Positions 9,381 through 17,275 of a stretch of 39,819 bases of DNA are shown here, in pieces (within the stretch, counting starts at the first letter, position 1; the number at the start of each line of letters is the position of its first letter). The notes under the pieces are model-generated. The model worked only from the letters and a program-made list of their open reading frames with translations, did no database searches and was not told the DNA's origin. A program made the position numbers and the translations under genes. Origin of the DNA: Planctomycetota bacterium (GTDB taxonomy: Bacteria; Planctomycetota; JACOTG01); the NCBI GenBank assembly GCA_016178505.1, contig JACOTG010000006.1, forward strand, positions 1 through 39,819. Reading direction: 5' to 3'.

Positions 9381-10334
9381 ATGAATTGGAATCGCATCGG
9401 GGCTTTCGTCGTCGTCGCAGCCGGGCTCGGGACTCCCGCGTGGGCGGGCGAGCTGGATCCGCTCGGCCGCATGATTGGGAACTGGGTCACGAAGGGCACG
9501 TGGGACGACCCGTCCAAAGGCGGCATTCGCGTCGAGAACGAGTGGGCGCTCGACGGCCGCATGGTGAAAGGTCAGAGCTACCTCATCACCGAAAAGGGCG
9601 AGCAGCTCGTCTACGAGAGCGTGTTCGCGTGGCATCCGGGGAAGAAGAAGATCGCCTTCCAGAGTTACTCGACGTGGGGCGACTTCTACGACGGCGTCTG
9701 CGAGACGAAAGGCGACGGGCTCGAGCTGACGTGGACCGGGTTCGCCGCGGACAAGGCGACCGAGTATCGCGAGACCCTCGCGTTCCCCTCCGCCGACTCC
9801 TACGTCTGGACCGTCTTCGAGAAGAAGAACGACAAGTGGGCCGAGATCAAGAAGAGCACGTTCGAGCGCGCGGGCCACGCGGACGCCGGCGCGGGAAAGG
9901 CGGCGTTCGAGCGCATAAAGACGCTCGCGGGAACCTGGCACGGGAAGGCCGGCGAAGGAGACGGGAACCAGGACGCGGTCGTCGAGTACAAGATTTCTGC
10001 TGCGAACAACGTGGTGATGGAGACGCTCTTCCCGGGATCGAACCACGAGATGATTTCCATGTACTACCTAGTTGGCGACGAGCTCGTCATGACGCATTAT
10101 TGCGCCATGGGAAATCAGCCCCACATGCGATTCGACGCGCGCGCCTCGAAGCCGGACACGCTCGTGTTCGCCTTCGACGGCGGCACGAACTTCGATCCGA
10201 AGAAGGATGCGCACATCCACTGCGGCCAGATCCGGTTCGTTGGCAGCGATCGCATCGAAAGCCGGTGGAATCATTGGGGAGGTGGTAGTGATCAAGGGTC
10301 GATGGGATTTTCAATGACGCGAAAGGAAAGGTGA
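9381..10334 (+). CDS. Secreted tandem lipocalin-like (DUF1579-type) protein
   Basis: The 317-residue product has a Sec signal peptide (MNWNRIGAFVVVAAGLGTPA, cut near AWA-GEL). The mature protein is built of two related beta-rich halves, each opening with a similar signature: LGRMIGNWVTKGTW near residue 30 and IKTLAGTWHGKAGEG near residue 180. The first half (ENEWALDGRMVKGQSYLI, YESVFAWHPGKKKIAFQSYS) resembles DUF1579-like small barrels; the second (MYYLVGDELVMTHYCAMGNQ) is the heme-binding/lipocalin-like type. A small hydrophobic ligand is likely but unidentified. AAGGAG precedes ATG 9381. Its stop overlaps a possible GTG start of the VOC gene, suggesting translational coupling. Confidence 0.78.
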   Translation: MNWNRIGAFVVVAAGLGTPAWAGELDPLGRMIGNWVTKGTWDDPSKGGIRVENEWALDGRMVKGQSYLITEKGEQLVYESVFAWHPGKKKIAFQSYSTWGDFYDGVCETKGDGLELTWTGFAADKATEYRETLAFPSADSYVWTVFEKKNDKWAEIKKSTFERAGHADAGAGKAAFERIKTLAGTWHGKAGEGDGNQDAVVEYKISAANNVVMETLFPGSNHEMISMYYLVGDELVMTHYCAMGNQPHMRFDARASKPDTLVFAFDGGTNFDPKKDAHIHCGQIRFVGSDRIESRWNHWGGGSDQGSMGFSMTRKER

Positions 10335-10339
10335 CGCAC

Positions 10340-10834
10340 ATGGCCAGTTCGACGAAGGGAGTTCCGGCGGGGTCGCACACGGTGACGCCACACATGATCA
10401 TCAAGGATCCCGGGAAGGCGATCGAGTTCTACAAGAAGGCGTTCGGGGCGACCGAGATCATGCGCATGAACGGACCCGGCGGCGTCGTCATGCACGCCGA
10501 GATCAAGATCGGCGACTCGATCGTCTACCTCGCGGGAGAGAATCCGCAGTATGGCTGCAAGTCGCCGCAGACTCTGCAGGGCACGCCGGTTTCGTTGCAC
10601 CTCTACGTCGAGAACGTCGACGCGTCGTTCAAGCGAGCGGTCGAAGCGGGCGCGACAGTGCAGATGCCCGTGACCGAGATGTTCTGGGGCGATCGCTTCG
10701 GTAAGGTCGCGGACCCGTTCGGCCACGAGTGGTCGATCGCGACGCGCGTGAAGGACATGACGCCCGCCGAGATGGCGAAGGCGCAAGAGGCGTTCTTCAA
10801 GCAGATGGCCACCGCAGGGAGCTGCAAGCCCTGA
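10340..10834 (+). CDS. VOC (glyoxalase/PhnB-like) family protein
   Basis: The 164-residue protein has two beta-alpha-beta-beta-beta modules of the vicinal oxygen chelate fold: TPHMIIKDPGKAIEFYKKAF, then GATEIMRM, and later PVSLHLYVENVDASFKRAVE and WGDRFGKVADPFGHEWSIAT. This is the PhnB-like subgroup. Candidate metal ligands include His in HAEIKIGDS and the C-terminal Glu of GHEWSIAT, but the substrate is unknown. I chose ATG 10340 with AAAGG upstream; GTG 10331, overlapping the previous stop as GTGA, is possible. It is the last gene before a strong terminator hairpin, so it closes the 8996-10834 operon. Confidence 0.88.
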   Translation: MASSTKGVPAGSHTVTPHMIIKDPGKAIEFYKKAFGATEIMRMNGPGGVVMHAEIKIGDSIVYLAGENPQYGCKSPQTLQGTPVSLHLYVENVDASFKRAVEAGATVQMPVTEMFWGDRFGKVADPFGHEWSIATRVKDMTPAEMAKAQEAFFKQMATAGSCKP

Positions 10835-10857
10835 CACCACGTCGACACGAGTGAATC

Positions 10858-10900
10858 GTCGGCGCACCCCCGAATCGTCGAGGGTGCGCCGACTTCTTGT
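10858..10900 (+). terminator. Intrinsic terminator after the VOC gene
   Basis: GTCGGCGCACCC (10858-10869) pairs perfectly with GGGTGCGCCGAC (10882-10893) around a 12-base loop, followed by TTCTTGT. This is the clearest rho-independent signal in the window. Confidence 0.8.
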
Positions 10901-10915
10901 GATCGGAGCGTCGAG

Positions 10916-11362
10916 ATGCCTTCAGCGTTGTTCGCGCACGGCCGGCGGCTCTTCACGACGGCGTCGATCCTCACTGTGCTGACCGCGATCGCGCACTCGC
11001 TCGGTCACTTTGCGCCGCCGCCCACCGACGAGCCGACCCTCAAAGTTCTGGCGGCAATGGGGGAGTACCACGTCCCGCTCGGGTTCGGCATGTCGCCGTC
11101 GATGTTCCAGATCCAACAGGCGCTGAGCTTGACGATGGGGATCACGTTCGCGGCGTTCGGCATACTCGGACTCGTGCTCGCCGCGAGCCGCGACGTGCCG
11201 ACTTCGACGCTTCGCCGCGTCGGCTGGGTGAACGCCGTGTGGGTGGCGGCCGCAGGCGCGACGTACGCCTACTATCGGATCCCGCCGCCGCTGATCTCGA
11301 CCGCGCTGATCGAGCTGGCGACGCTGTCGTGGCTCCTCCTTCCGGCGCGACGCGAAGCGTGA
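10916..11362 (+). CDS. LIC_13387-like small membrane protein
   Basis: The 148-residue product has about four membrane helices: TASILTVLTAIAHSLGHF near 15-32, a long amphipathic stretch with QQALSLTMGITFAAFGILGL near 70-90, VGWVNAVWVAAAGATYAYY near 102-120 and LIELATLSWLLLP at the end. The HSLGHF and GMSPSMFQIQQALSLTMG segments resemble the family named after Leptospira LIC_13387, whose function is unknown. A GGAG site precedes ATG 10916. The stop overlaps the GTG of the DUF1499 gene by 4 bases, so the two are translationally coupled. Confidence 0.7.
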   Translation: MPSALFAHGRRLFTTASILTVLTAIAHSLGHFAPPPTDEPTLKVLAAMGEYHVPLGFGMSPSMFQIQQALSLTMGITFAAFGILGLVLAASRDVPTSTLRRVGWVNAVWVAAAGATYAYYRIPPPLISTALIELATLSWLLLPARREA

Positions 11363-11742
11363 CCGCGCGGCCGTCGCTGCTGCGTCGCTGGCTCACGATC
11401 AACGACGTGACGACCGGCGAGTCGGCGGCGTATCCCGAGCTGGAGCCGCGCTGGTACGAGGCTGCGCCAGCAGTGGCGTTCGCGACAGCGCGCGCCGTGT
11501 GCGACGACGTCCCTCGAGTGCGCGTCGTACGCGAAGACGGGGCCGCGCGGACGATCGATGCCGAGCATCGCACGGCACTAATCCGCTTCGTCGACGACGT
11601 GACGATTCGCGTCGTGCCCGACAGCGGCGGCAGCCACGTCACGATCCGCTCACACTCGCGCCTCGGCCGCGGCGACTTCGGCCAAAACGCGCGCACGATC
11701 CGCGCGTTGCAGGCCGCGATGGATCGGCGGCTCGGGCGGTAG
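11359..11742 (+). CDS. DUF1499 family protein
   Basis: The 127-residue product contains the DUF1499 hallmark near the N-terminus (WLTINDVTTGESAAYPELEP) and the conserved later block (DVTIRVVPDSGGSHVTIRSH, then SRLGRGDFGQNARTIRAL). Only GTG 11359 is available before this block, and it overlaps the upstream stop as GTGA, so coupling is likely. No signal peptide is visible. DUF1499 proteins are widespread and uncharacterised. Together with its membrane-protein neighbour it could form a two-component envelope unit (inference). Confidence 0.82.
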   Translation: MTARPSLLRRWLTINDVTTGESAAYPELEPRWYEAAPAVAFATARAVCDDVPRVRVVREDGAARTIDAEHRTALIRFVDDVTIRVVPDSGGSHVTIRSHSRLGRGDFGQNARTIRALQAAMDRRLGR

Positions 11743-11749
11743 GTACGGC

Positions 11750-12290
11750 AGCGCGTCGACTTCCGCGCCAGCGTCCGGCGGCGATGAAAATCGGTCTCGA
11801 CGTCTTCCCGTTCCTCGTCGTGAGGGTCGCAGAATGCATGGACGACGGCAGCGGTTGCTTCTCGAGTTCGTTCGCGAAACGGGTCTCGTCCTCCGTCAGC
11901 AACTCGGGAATGAAACGTCGCGATAGACGGACGATCCGCAATCCAACGTGCAGCGAATGACGTTCGGCCATGCTCGGGAGCGACAGGGTCGCGAGCCGCT
12001 GGCACAGTTTGTGGCTGTCCAGCGCGAGATCGGCCTGACCACGCCGTGCACCGCGCCATCCATGAGTCGGACTGAGTTTTCAAGCGCACGGACTCAGGCG
12101 CATCGACAGGAGTTCGGGATCGCCTCTGTCTCCGATGCAACGGCGGGCGACGTCATCGAGAGAACGAGCGGCGTCGGGACTTTCCAGAATCTCTTCGATT
12201 TCCTGAGTCAGGCGCCGGATCGCGTCGGCGTCGCGCTCGATGAGTTCTTGCCGCTCGGCGTGTGGGTCGTTTGGCAGCAGCAATCAGAAA
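11750..12290 (-). pseudogene. Possible decayed gene, two minus-strand frames
   Basis: Two adjoining minus-strand pieces look protein-like but are in different frames. One (about 12080-12283) reads LIERDADAIRRLTQEIEEIL, then ESPDAARSLDDVARR. The next (about 11780-12045) reads QADLALDSHKLCQRLATLSL, then MAERHSLHVGLRIVRLSRRF and LLTEDETRFANELEK. Joined by a frameshift near 12075 they would make a helical protein of about 150 residues. No start with a good ribosome site and no family is recognised, so this may be chance open frame in GC-rich DNA. Confidence 0.3.
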
Positions 12291-12688
12291 TGGGACCTGT
12301 GGGGCCCTGAAAAGGCACCTGCCCTGATCGAATCGGCCATGAGCCTGCCGCCGCACGCTCGAGGCCGCTTCGCCGGCGTGTCGTTTCACAGAAAATCGTA
12401 GTGGTCTCTCGTCTGGGTCGAACTCGAGTGACGGGGAGCGGCACGTGTTGCGATTCTAGGTTGGCTTTCATTCGCCGAGGCGCTCGACATCGTGAATTCA
12501 CGGTTACGTTCGACCCTGGTACGACCCTTGCTAAGCCGATTCCTCGCCGGTGCCGAGCCACTCTCGATCTTCGAGGTGGGATGCCGACGCCAGTGCACCA
12601 CGGAGAGGAGTTTGAACCTGCGCCGCATCGAGTCTGCTCGCCGCGAGGGAGTCTGCGTTTCTCACGTCGGTTTCCCAAGGAGGCTCCA
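12291..12688. other. Intergenic region upstream of the HAF-repeat gene
   Basis: Nothing convincing is seen apart from the AAGGAGG ribosome site at 12677-12683 of the next gene. The frame of that gene is open to 12401, but the upstream part has no secreted-protein features and is treated as non-coding. Confidence 0.35.
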
Positions 12689-14323
12689 ATGCAATTGCCC
12701 CGCACGATCGGATCGTCGACCCCACGGTGGTTGAAGGCTGACCGTCGTGGTTCCCCGGCGCATCACCGCGTGTTGGCCGGAGTGCTTCTTCTGTGCGCGG
12801 GACTCGCGGTCGCGCCTCCGGCGCTTCCGCAGACGTTCAAAGGGTTGCGGTTCCCGCCAGGACAGACGACATCGGCCAGCCGCGCCGTGAGCGCCGACGG
12901 CTCGGTGGTGGCAGGCGATGGAGGTGTTGCCTTCGCGGGCCGTGCCTTCCGCTGGACCAACGCTCGGGGCATGGAGAATCTGGAGCTGCTGCCGGGCGGG
13001 ACATACTCGTTCGGTGCGGGCATGAGCGGCGATGGCTCCGTCGTCGTGGGCTACGGAGACTCTGCCGTGGGGCAGCGCGCTTACCGCTGGACCCGCGCCG
13101 GAGGAAGCGAGATCTTGGGCGTTCTGCCTGGAGGGATTCAGTCGTTGGGCAGCGCTGCCAGCGCCGACGGTTCGGTGATCGTGGGAACCAGCGGATCGGC
13201 AAACGGCTACCGTGCTTTCCGCTGGACCGGAGCCGGCGGCATGGAGGACCTCGGCACGATGGCGGGAGGGGCGATCTCGCTCGGCTACTCCGTGAGTGCC
13301 GACGGCTCGGTGGTCGTGGGCGACGGCTACTCTCCCATCGGCGACGTCGCGTTTCGTTGGACCCGCAGTGGCGGCATGGAGAACTTGGGCGCGCTGCCCG
13401 GCGGAGCGTTTTCTTTCGCTTACGCCGTGAGTGCGGATGGGGCGGTAGTCGTCGGCGACAGCGATTCGTCGCAGGGCGACATCGCTTACCGCTGGACTTG
13501 CGCCGGCGGAATGGTGAGCTTGGGGACGCTGCCAGGCACGTGGGACTACATGGTCAGCAACGCCGTCAATGGCGACGGCTCGGTGGTCGTGGGCGCCTCC
13601 GTCGGTCTCGACGGGAAGGCTTTCCTATGGACCTCCAGCCTGGGCTTGGTGGATCTCAACCTGTACCTGCCCACACTCGGGATCGATCTCACCGGTTGGT
13701 TGCTGACCGACGCCGGCGGCGTCAGCGCTGACGGTCGCACCATCGTCGGCACTGGAACTCACAACGGCGTCGCGGAGGCGTGGCTTGCCACGCTCTATCC
13801 GTGCCCCGACCGGAGCCGATGCAGTGACGGCACGGTGAATTCCTTCCAATGCACCACGGACGTGCTCTTCGTCAACGGATCGCCGGGCGACGCGAATCGA
13901 GTCATCAATATCCCGATCGGCTCTCCGATCCAAGTAGCCCTGAACGCCGCACCGGCGGGCCCAGGAGGTCCGGGCGATAGCATCGCCCGCTACGTCATCT
14001 GGGCGTGGACCAGCGCTCCGAGCGGTTCTTTTCCCCTCACGGCCACAGGTCACACCCTGGGCTGTACGGTGAATCCAACGCCGCTTCACCGGCCGAGCGG
14101 ACCGCAGCCGTTTCGGTGCCTTCACGGAACCGGATTACCGCTGGCCGTCTGTGCCGGAGTCCCCGTCTCCGCTTCGCCGGCGCGGGCACCGTGGAGCGTC
14201 GCTCGAGGTCAGGGGTTTTCGCGACCTCTGGTCCTCACGCTCCAAGGTGTCCTCGAGGATGCAGGCGCCGCGAACTCGACGGCATTCAGCGTCACGAACG
14301 CATTAACCGTTGTCGTGCAGTAG
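12689..14323 (+). CDS. Secreted HAF-repeat beta-propeller protein with shared C-terminal domain
   Basis: The 544-residue product has a long signal sequence whose hydrophobic core is VLAGVLLLCAGLAVAPPALP (about 30-50). Residues 55-365 consist of about eight HAF-type repeats of about 40 residues, each with AVSADGSVVVG, AFRWT and a GGMENLGALPGG-like turn. This family is predicted to form extracellular propellers. Residues 372-544 form a separate Cys-containing domain (VLFVNGSPGD ... YVIWAWTS ... PQPFRC ... APWSVARGQGF ... TLQGV ... SVTNAL) also found at the end of the 15204-17066 protein. AAGGAGG lies 5 bases before ATG 12689. Function is unknown; surface or extracellular location is inferred. 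Confidence 0.85.
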   Translation: MQLPRTIGSSTPRWLKADRRGSPAHHRVLAGVLLLCAGLAVAPPALPQTFKGLRFPPGQTTSASRAVSADGSVVAGDGGVAFAGRAFRWTNARGMENLELLPGGTYSFGAGMSGDGSVVVGYGDSAVGQRAYRWTRAGGSEILGVLPGGIQSLGSAASADGSVIVGTSGSANGYRAFRWTGAGGMEDLGTMAGGAISLGYSVSADGSVVVGDGYSPIGDVAFRWTRSGGMENLGALPGGAFSFAYAVSADGAVVVGDSDSSQGDIAYRWTCAGGMVSLGTLPGTWDYMVSNAVNGDGSVVVGASVGLDGKAFLWTSSLGLVDLNLYLPTLGIDLTGWLLTDAGGVSADGRTIVGTGTHNGVAEAWLATLYPCPDRSRCSDGTVNSFQCTTDVLFVNGSPGDANRVINIPIGSPIQVALNAAPAGPGGPGDSIARYVIWAWTSAPSGSFPLTATGHTLGCTVNPTPLHRPSGPQPFRCLHGTGLPLAVCAGVPVSASPARAPWSVARGQGFSRPLVLTLQGVLEDAGAANSTAFSVTNALTVVVQ

Positions 14324-14537
14324 ACCGGCATCGACGCGATTCCCCGTGCCTCAAACTCTTGCGGCTCGTGTGCGCGCCGCACGAGTCGAAACGAGTATCG
14401 ATTCCGTGATCGAGACCGAACCCGGGCCCTGAACGTCGGCGAGTCGGAGAGCTATCGCGCTTTACCTCGAGCGTCAGGGACTACGGCCAGTAATCGTGGA
14501 GAATCGGCGCGCTGCTTACGTTGAGCGGGTCGTGCCC

Positions 14538-14750
14538 TCATCGATTCCACCCGAGTCCAAGGTCGAGCGGATCGTGCCGGCGAAGTCGGGTCCGATCCAC
14601 GACTGGTGACGGCGCACGAGCCGGTCTGAGACGATCCCGAAGTTCGTCCACCGCTATGCGAGTCCAGCTACGGCTTTCCGGGTGATCTCGGTCTCCGGCG
14701 TTCGCCGCGGCGACAAGTGCCTCGTCGGTCGAGGTCTCTTCGAAACTCAT
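14538..14750 (-). CDS. 70-residue ORF starting like a sigma factor, probably a remnant
   Basis: ATG 14748-14750 overlaps the stop of the SnoaL-like gene as ATGA. The first residues (MSFEETSTDEALVAAANAGD) resemble the N-terminus of planctomycete sigma-70 proteins (typically DEELVAAANRGDRxAFE). From residue 21 the resemblance is lost: the rest is Arg/Pro-rich and looks like out-of-frame sequence. It could be the stump of a frameshifted ECF gene that was coupled to a SnoaL protein. The family assignment rests on about 16 residues only. Confidence 0.35.
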   Translation of the reverse strand: MSFEETSTDEALVAAANAGDRDHPESRSWTRIAVDELRDRLRPARAPSPVVDRTRLRRHDPLDLGLGWNR

Positions 14751-15103
14751 TCGACACCTCGCAGCATCGTCGTCACTCGATCGCTCCGTCGATGCCCCAC
14801 TCGACCTTCCACCAGCACGTCGTCCGACGTCACGATCAGTGAGCTGTCGGCGTCGGCGTGCATCCGGCGCAGCTGCGCCTCGAACTCGGCATTGTGCACG
14901 ATCGGATCCGACTCGTTCGCGTCGACGTGCGGGTCCGTGTAGTTCGCCACGAGCGCGGGCCAGTCCTTCGCGTTCCACGCCCGAACGAATCGCTCGGCGA
15001 TCGCTCGGACGTTGGATTCGTCGCCATCCATCGATTCCCGGGACGCCGCCGCGCCCGCGGTCTTGCGCGCAGTGAGGTTCGCGGCGATGGAATCATCACT
15101 CAT
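14747..15103 (-). CDS. SnoaL/DUF4440-like protein, C-terminally shortened
   Basis: The 118-residue product contains NVRAIAERFVRAWNAKDWPA, then LVANYTDPHVDANESDPIVH and TSDDVLVEG. This is the first two-thirds of an NTF2/SnoaL-like cone fold as in DUF4440 proteins, which bind or convert small ligands. Intact family members continue with several beta strands after VLVEG; here the sequence turns to RVGHRRSDRVTTMLRGVE and stops, so a frameshift or truncation is likely. GGAGG precedes ATG 15103. It starts 100 bases downstream of the PD40 gene on the same strand and overlaps the next ORF by 4 bases. Confidence 0.55.
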   Translation of the reverse strand: MSDDSIAANLTARKTAGAAASRESMDGDESNVRAIAERFVRAWNAKDWPALVANYTDPHVDANESDPIVHNAEFEAQLRRMHADADSSLIVTSDDVLVEGRVGHRRSDRVTTMLRGVE

Positions 15104-15203
15104 TCGGATTGCCTCCTGATGCGCTCACGACGAGCGCAATCGGACGAATGAGACGACGGCCGCGACCGATCGTGACGGAACGCCGGAGAAAATTTCGGCG
15201 GCG

Positions 15204-17066
15204 CTATTGGATCCGAAGCACGACCGCGTTGGTGACGCTGAGGCCGTGCGAGTTCGTCGCGCCTGAGTCCGCGATCACGCCCTGCAGCGTGATCGTCAGC
15301 GGCTGCATGAACCCCTGCGCGCGCGTCAGCGACCACGGCGCACTTATCGGCGACCCGCCGAGGGTGGGAACCGACCCGCAGTACAGTGCGCTGAAGCCTC
15401 CCATCACACAGCGAAACGGCTGCGGTCTCGGGAGGCGCGGATTGAGGGGATTCGGATTCGCCGCGCAGCCGATCGGATCGCCGTTCACGAGAACGAAGAA
15501 AGCGTTCGTCGGAATGCCGCGCCACGCCCACACCACGTAGCCCGGAAGATCAGGTCCGGCGGGTGACGGATCCAATGAAACGGTGATCGGTGCGCCGGTG
15601 GAAGCCGACACGACGTGGGTCGTCGAGTCGCCTGACGAACCATTCACGTGCAGCACGTTCGTCGACTGTGCGACGTCGCCACTCTCGCAGTCGAGCCGAT
15701 CGCGGACGAAGAGGTCCATCCGTCCGTTCGTGTCGCCAGGGACCAGGTTCGTGGCCTTGCTCGGATACGCAACGAATCGTCCGTCCTGGGAGATCGCGAT
15801 CGTCGGCGATCCGAAGTACTCCGACGCGCCGCTTTGGTCGTTAGACTCTTCACCGAACGCACCGACGCTGACGCGGCTCGTCGTGCCGGTTTGCCGGTCG
15901 AACACGAACACGTCTTGGCAACTCGTGTCGGGGCTCGGGCAGTGGTTCGTGTCGCCCGGGACGAGGTTGCTCGAGAGGCTCGAAAAAGCCACATATCGCC
16001 CGTCCGCGGAAAGGACCGGGAAGTAGCTCCCTTCATTGGCCTCCGCACCGGCGAGCCCGACGCTCACACGTTCGGTGACGCCCGCTTCGAGATCTCGAAC
16101 GAAGATATTCGCTCGACCGCTCGTTGCCGGAGCGACGAGATTGCGAGCCGCGCTCTCGAACGCCACGAATCGCCCGTCCGCGGAGATCGAAGGGTGTCTG
16201 GACTCGGCGTTCGCTTGTACGCCGCCGGCCCCGACGCTTGCGCGCATCACCGCGCCGGTCATTCGATCGCGGACGAAGATGTCGCCAGCGTTATTGGTAT
16301 CGCCGCTGACGAGATTCGTCGCATAGCTGTTGAAGGCGACGAATCTCCCGTCCGCCGAGATGGCAACGCCGAAATTCCCGCTGGCGCTGTTCCCGCCTTG
16401 CCCGGTCGCGTTCATGCTCATGCGAAGCGTCGTGCGAGTAACCAAGTCTCTCATGAACACATCGGTCGTACCGTTCTGATCGACCGCGGCTAGATTCGAC
16501 GCGTAGCTGACGAACGCGACAGTGGAGCCATCGGCGGAGATTCGCGGCGATCCGCTGTCGTTGTTCGCTTGCTGGCCGCTCGACGTGACGCTCACGCGAA
16601 TCGTCGTCGCGGTTTGTAGGTCGCGGACGAAAACGTCGCCGCAGTGGTAGTGAACGATGTTGTTGGGATCTCTGTCGTCGACGCACTCGTTCGTGTCGCC
16701 CGGGACGATCTCGTTCGAGTGGCTCTCGAACGCGACGAATCGCCCATCAGCGGAGATCGACGGATTGGCCCCGCTTCCCGGGATGCCGAGGAGCGTCACG
16801 CTTGCGAGCGCGACGCTGCCGCTCCATCGATCGCGGACGAAAACGTCGGCCACGAGCGGCGTGACGTGTGGGATCAGGTTCGTCGCGCCGCTGAGGAATG
16901 CGATGTAGCGGCCGTCGCCTGAGAGCGCGGGCGCAACGCTATCGAAGTTCGCTTGCGCGCCACTCGCCGCGACGCTGACGCGCGTGGTCGTTTGCCCCAC
17001 GCACGTGAGCGCAACGCTCGAAACGAAGAGTGCGACGCGCCCAATGGACGAAACCAATCGGTTCAT
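15204..17066 (-). CDS. Secreted PD40/TolB-like beta-propeller protein with shared C-terminal domain
   Basis: The 620-residue product has a signal peptide (SIGRVALFVSSVALTCVGQT, cut near residue 24). About seven repeats follow to residue 455, each with SADGRFVAFES, a NLVPGDTN-like loop, DVFVRD and RVSV. These are the WD40-like PD40 repeats of TolB-type propellers. Residues 459-620 match the C-terminal domain of the HAF-repeat protein: VLHVNGSSGD, PGYVVWAWRG, PQPFRC, APWSLTRAQGF, TLQGV, SVTNAV. NGD and PGDTN loops suggest Ca2+ sites (inference). Exported location is likely; function unknown. It is downstream of aroC but 209 bases away. Confidence 0.86.
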   Translation of the reverse strand: MNRLVSSIGRVALFVSSVALTCVGQTTTRVSVAASGAQANFDSVAPALSGDGRYIAFLSGATNLIPHVTPLVADVFVRDRWSGSVALASVTLLGIPGSGANPSISADGRFVAFESHSNEIVPGDTNECVDDRDPNNIVHYHCGDVFVRDLQTATTIRVSVTSSGQQANNDSGSPRISADGSTVAFVSYASNLAAVDQNGTTDVFMRDLVTRTTLRMSMNATGQGGNSASGNFGVAISADGRFVAFNSYATNLVSGDTNNAGDIFVRDRMTGAVMRASVGAGGVQANAESRHPSISADGRFVAFESAARNLVAPATSGRANIFVRDLEAGVTERVSVGLAGAEANEGSYFPVLSADGRYVAFSSLSSNLVPGDTNHCPSPDTSCQDVFVFDRQTGTTSRVSVGAFGEESNDQSGASEYFGSPTIAISQDGRFVAYPSKATNLVPGDTNGRMDLFVRDRLDCESGDVAQSTNVLHVNGSSGDSTTHVVSASTGAPITVSLDPSPAGPDLPGYVVWAWRGIPTNAFFVLVNGDPIGCAANPNPLNPRLPRPQPFRCVMGGFSALYCGSVPTLGGSPISAPWSLTRAQGFMQPLTITLQGVIADSGATNSHGLSVTNAVVLRIQ

Positions 17067-17248
17067 GACGATCTCCCGTGTTGCGGATCGAACGGCCGCT
17101 GCCTCCGACGATCACGGACGAGTCGTGGCGCGACGGGATCTCCAACATTCAATGGCGAAGCGAGACGCGGAGACGAAAGCGCGACGTCCACGTCGGCTCT
17201 CCTGGATTCGGTGAGGGTGCTGACCTCGCGTCGAGGACGACCATGCTA

Positions 17249-17265
17249 CGCCCGAGCATCGGGCG
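17249..17265 (-). terminator. Possible terminator hairpin after aroC
   Basis: CGCCCGA and TCGGGCG form a perfect 7-base stem with a 3-base loop, 11 bases beyond the aroC stop on the minus strand. No clear T tract follows, so it may only stabilise the 3' end. Confidence 0.35.
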
Positions 17266-17275
17266 CGCACAAGCG

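Noticed and set aside
12401-12688. N-terminal extension of the HAF-repeat protein
   Set aside because: The signal peptide and the AAGGAGG site both place the start at 12689.
14361-14395. A CTCGTG/CACGAG hairpin after the HAF gene as a terminator
   Set aside because: The stem has only six outer pairs and no T tract follows, so the support is too weak.
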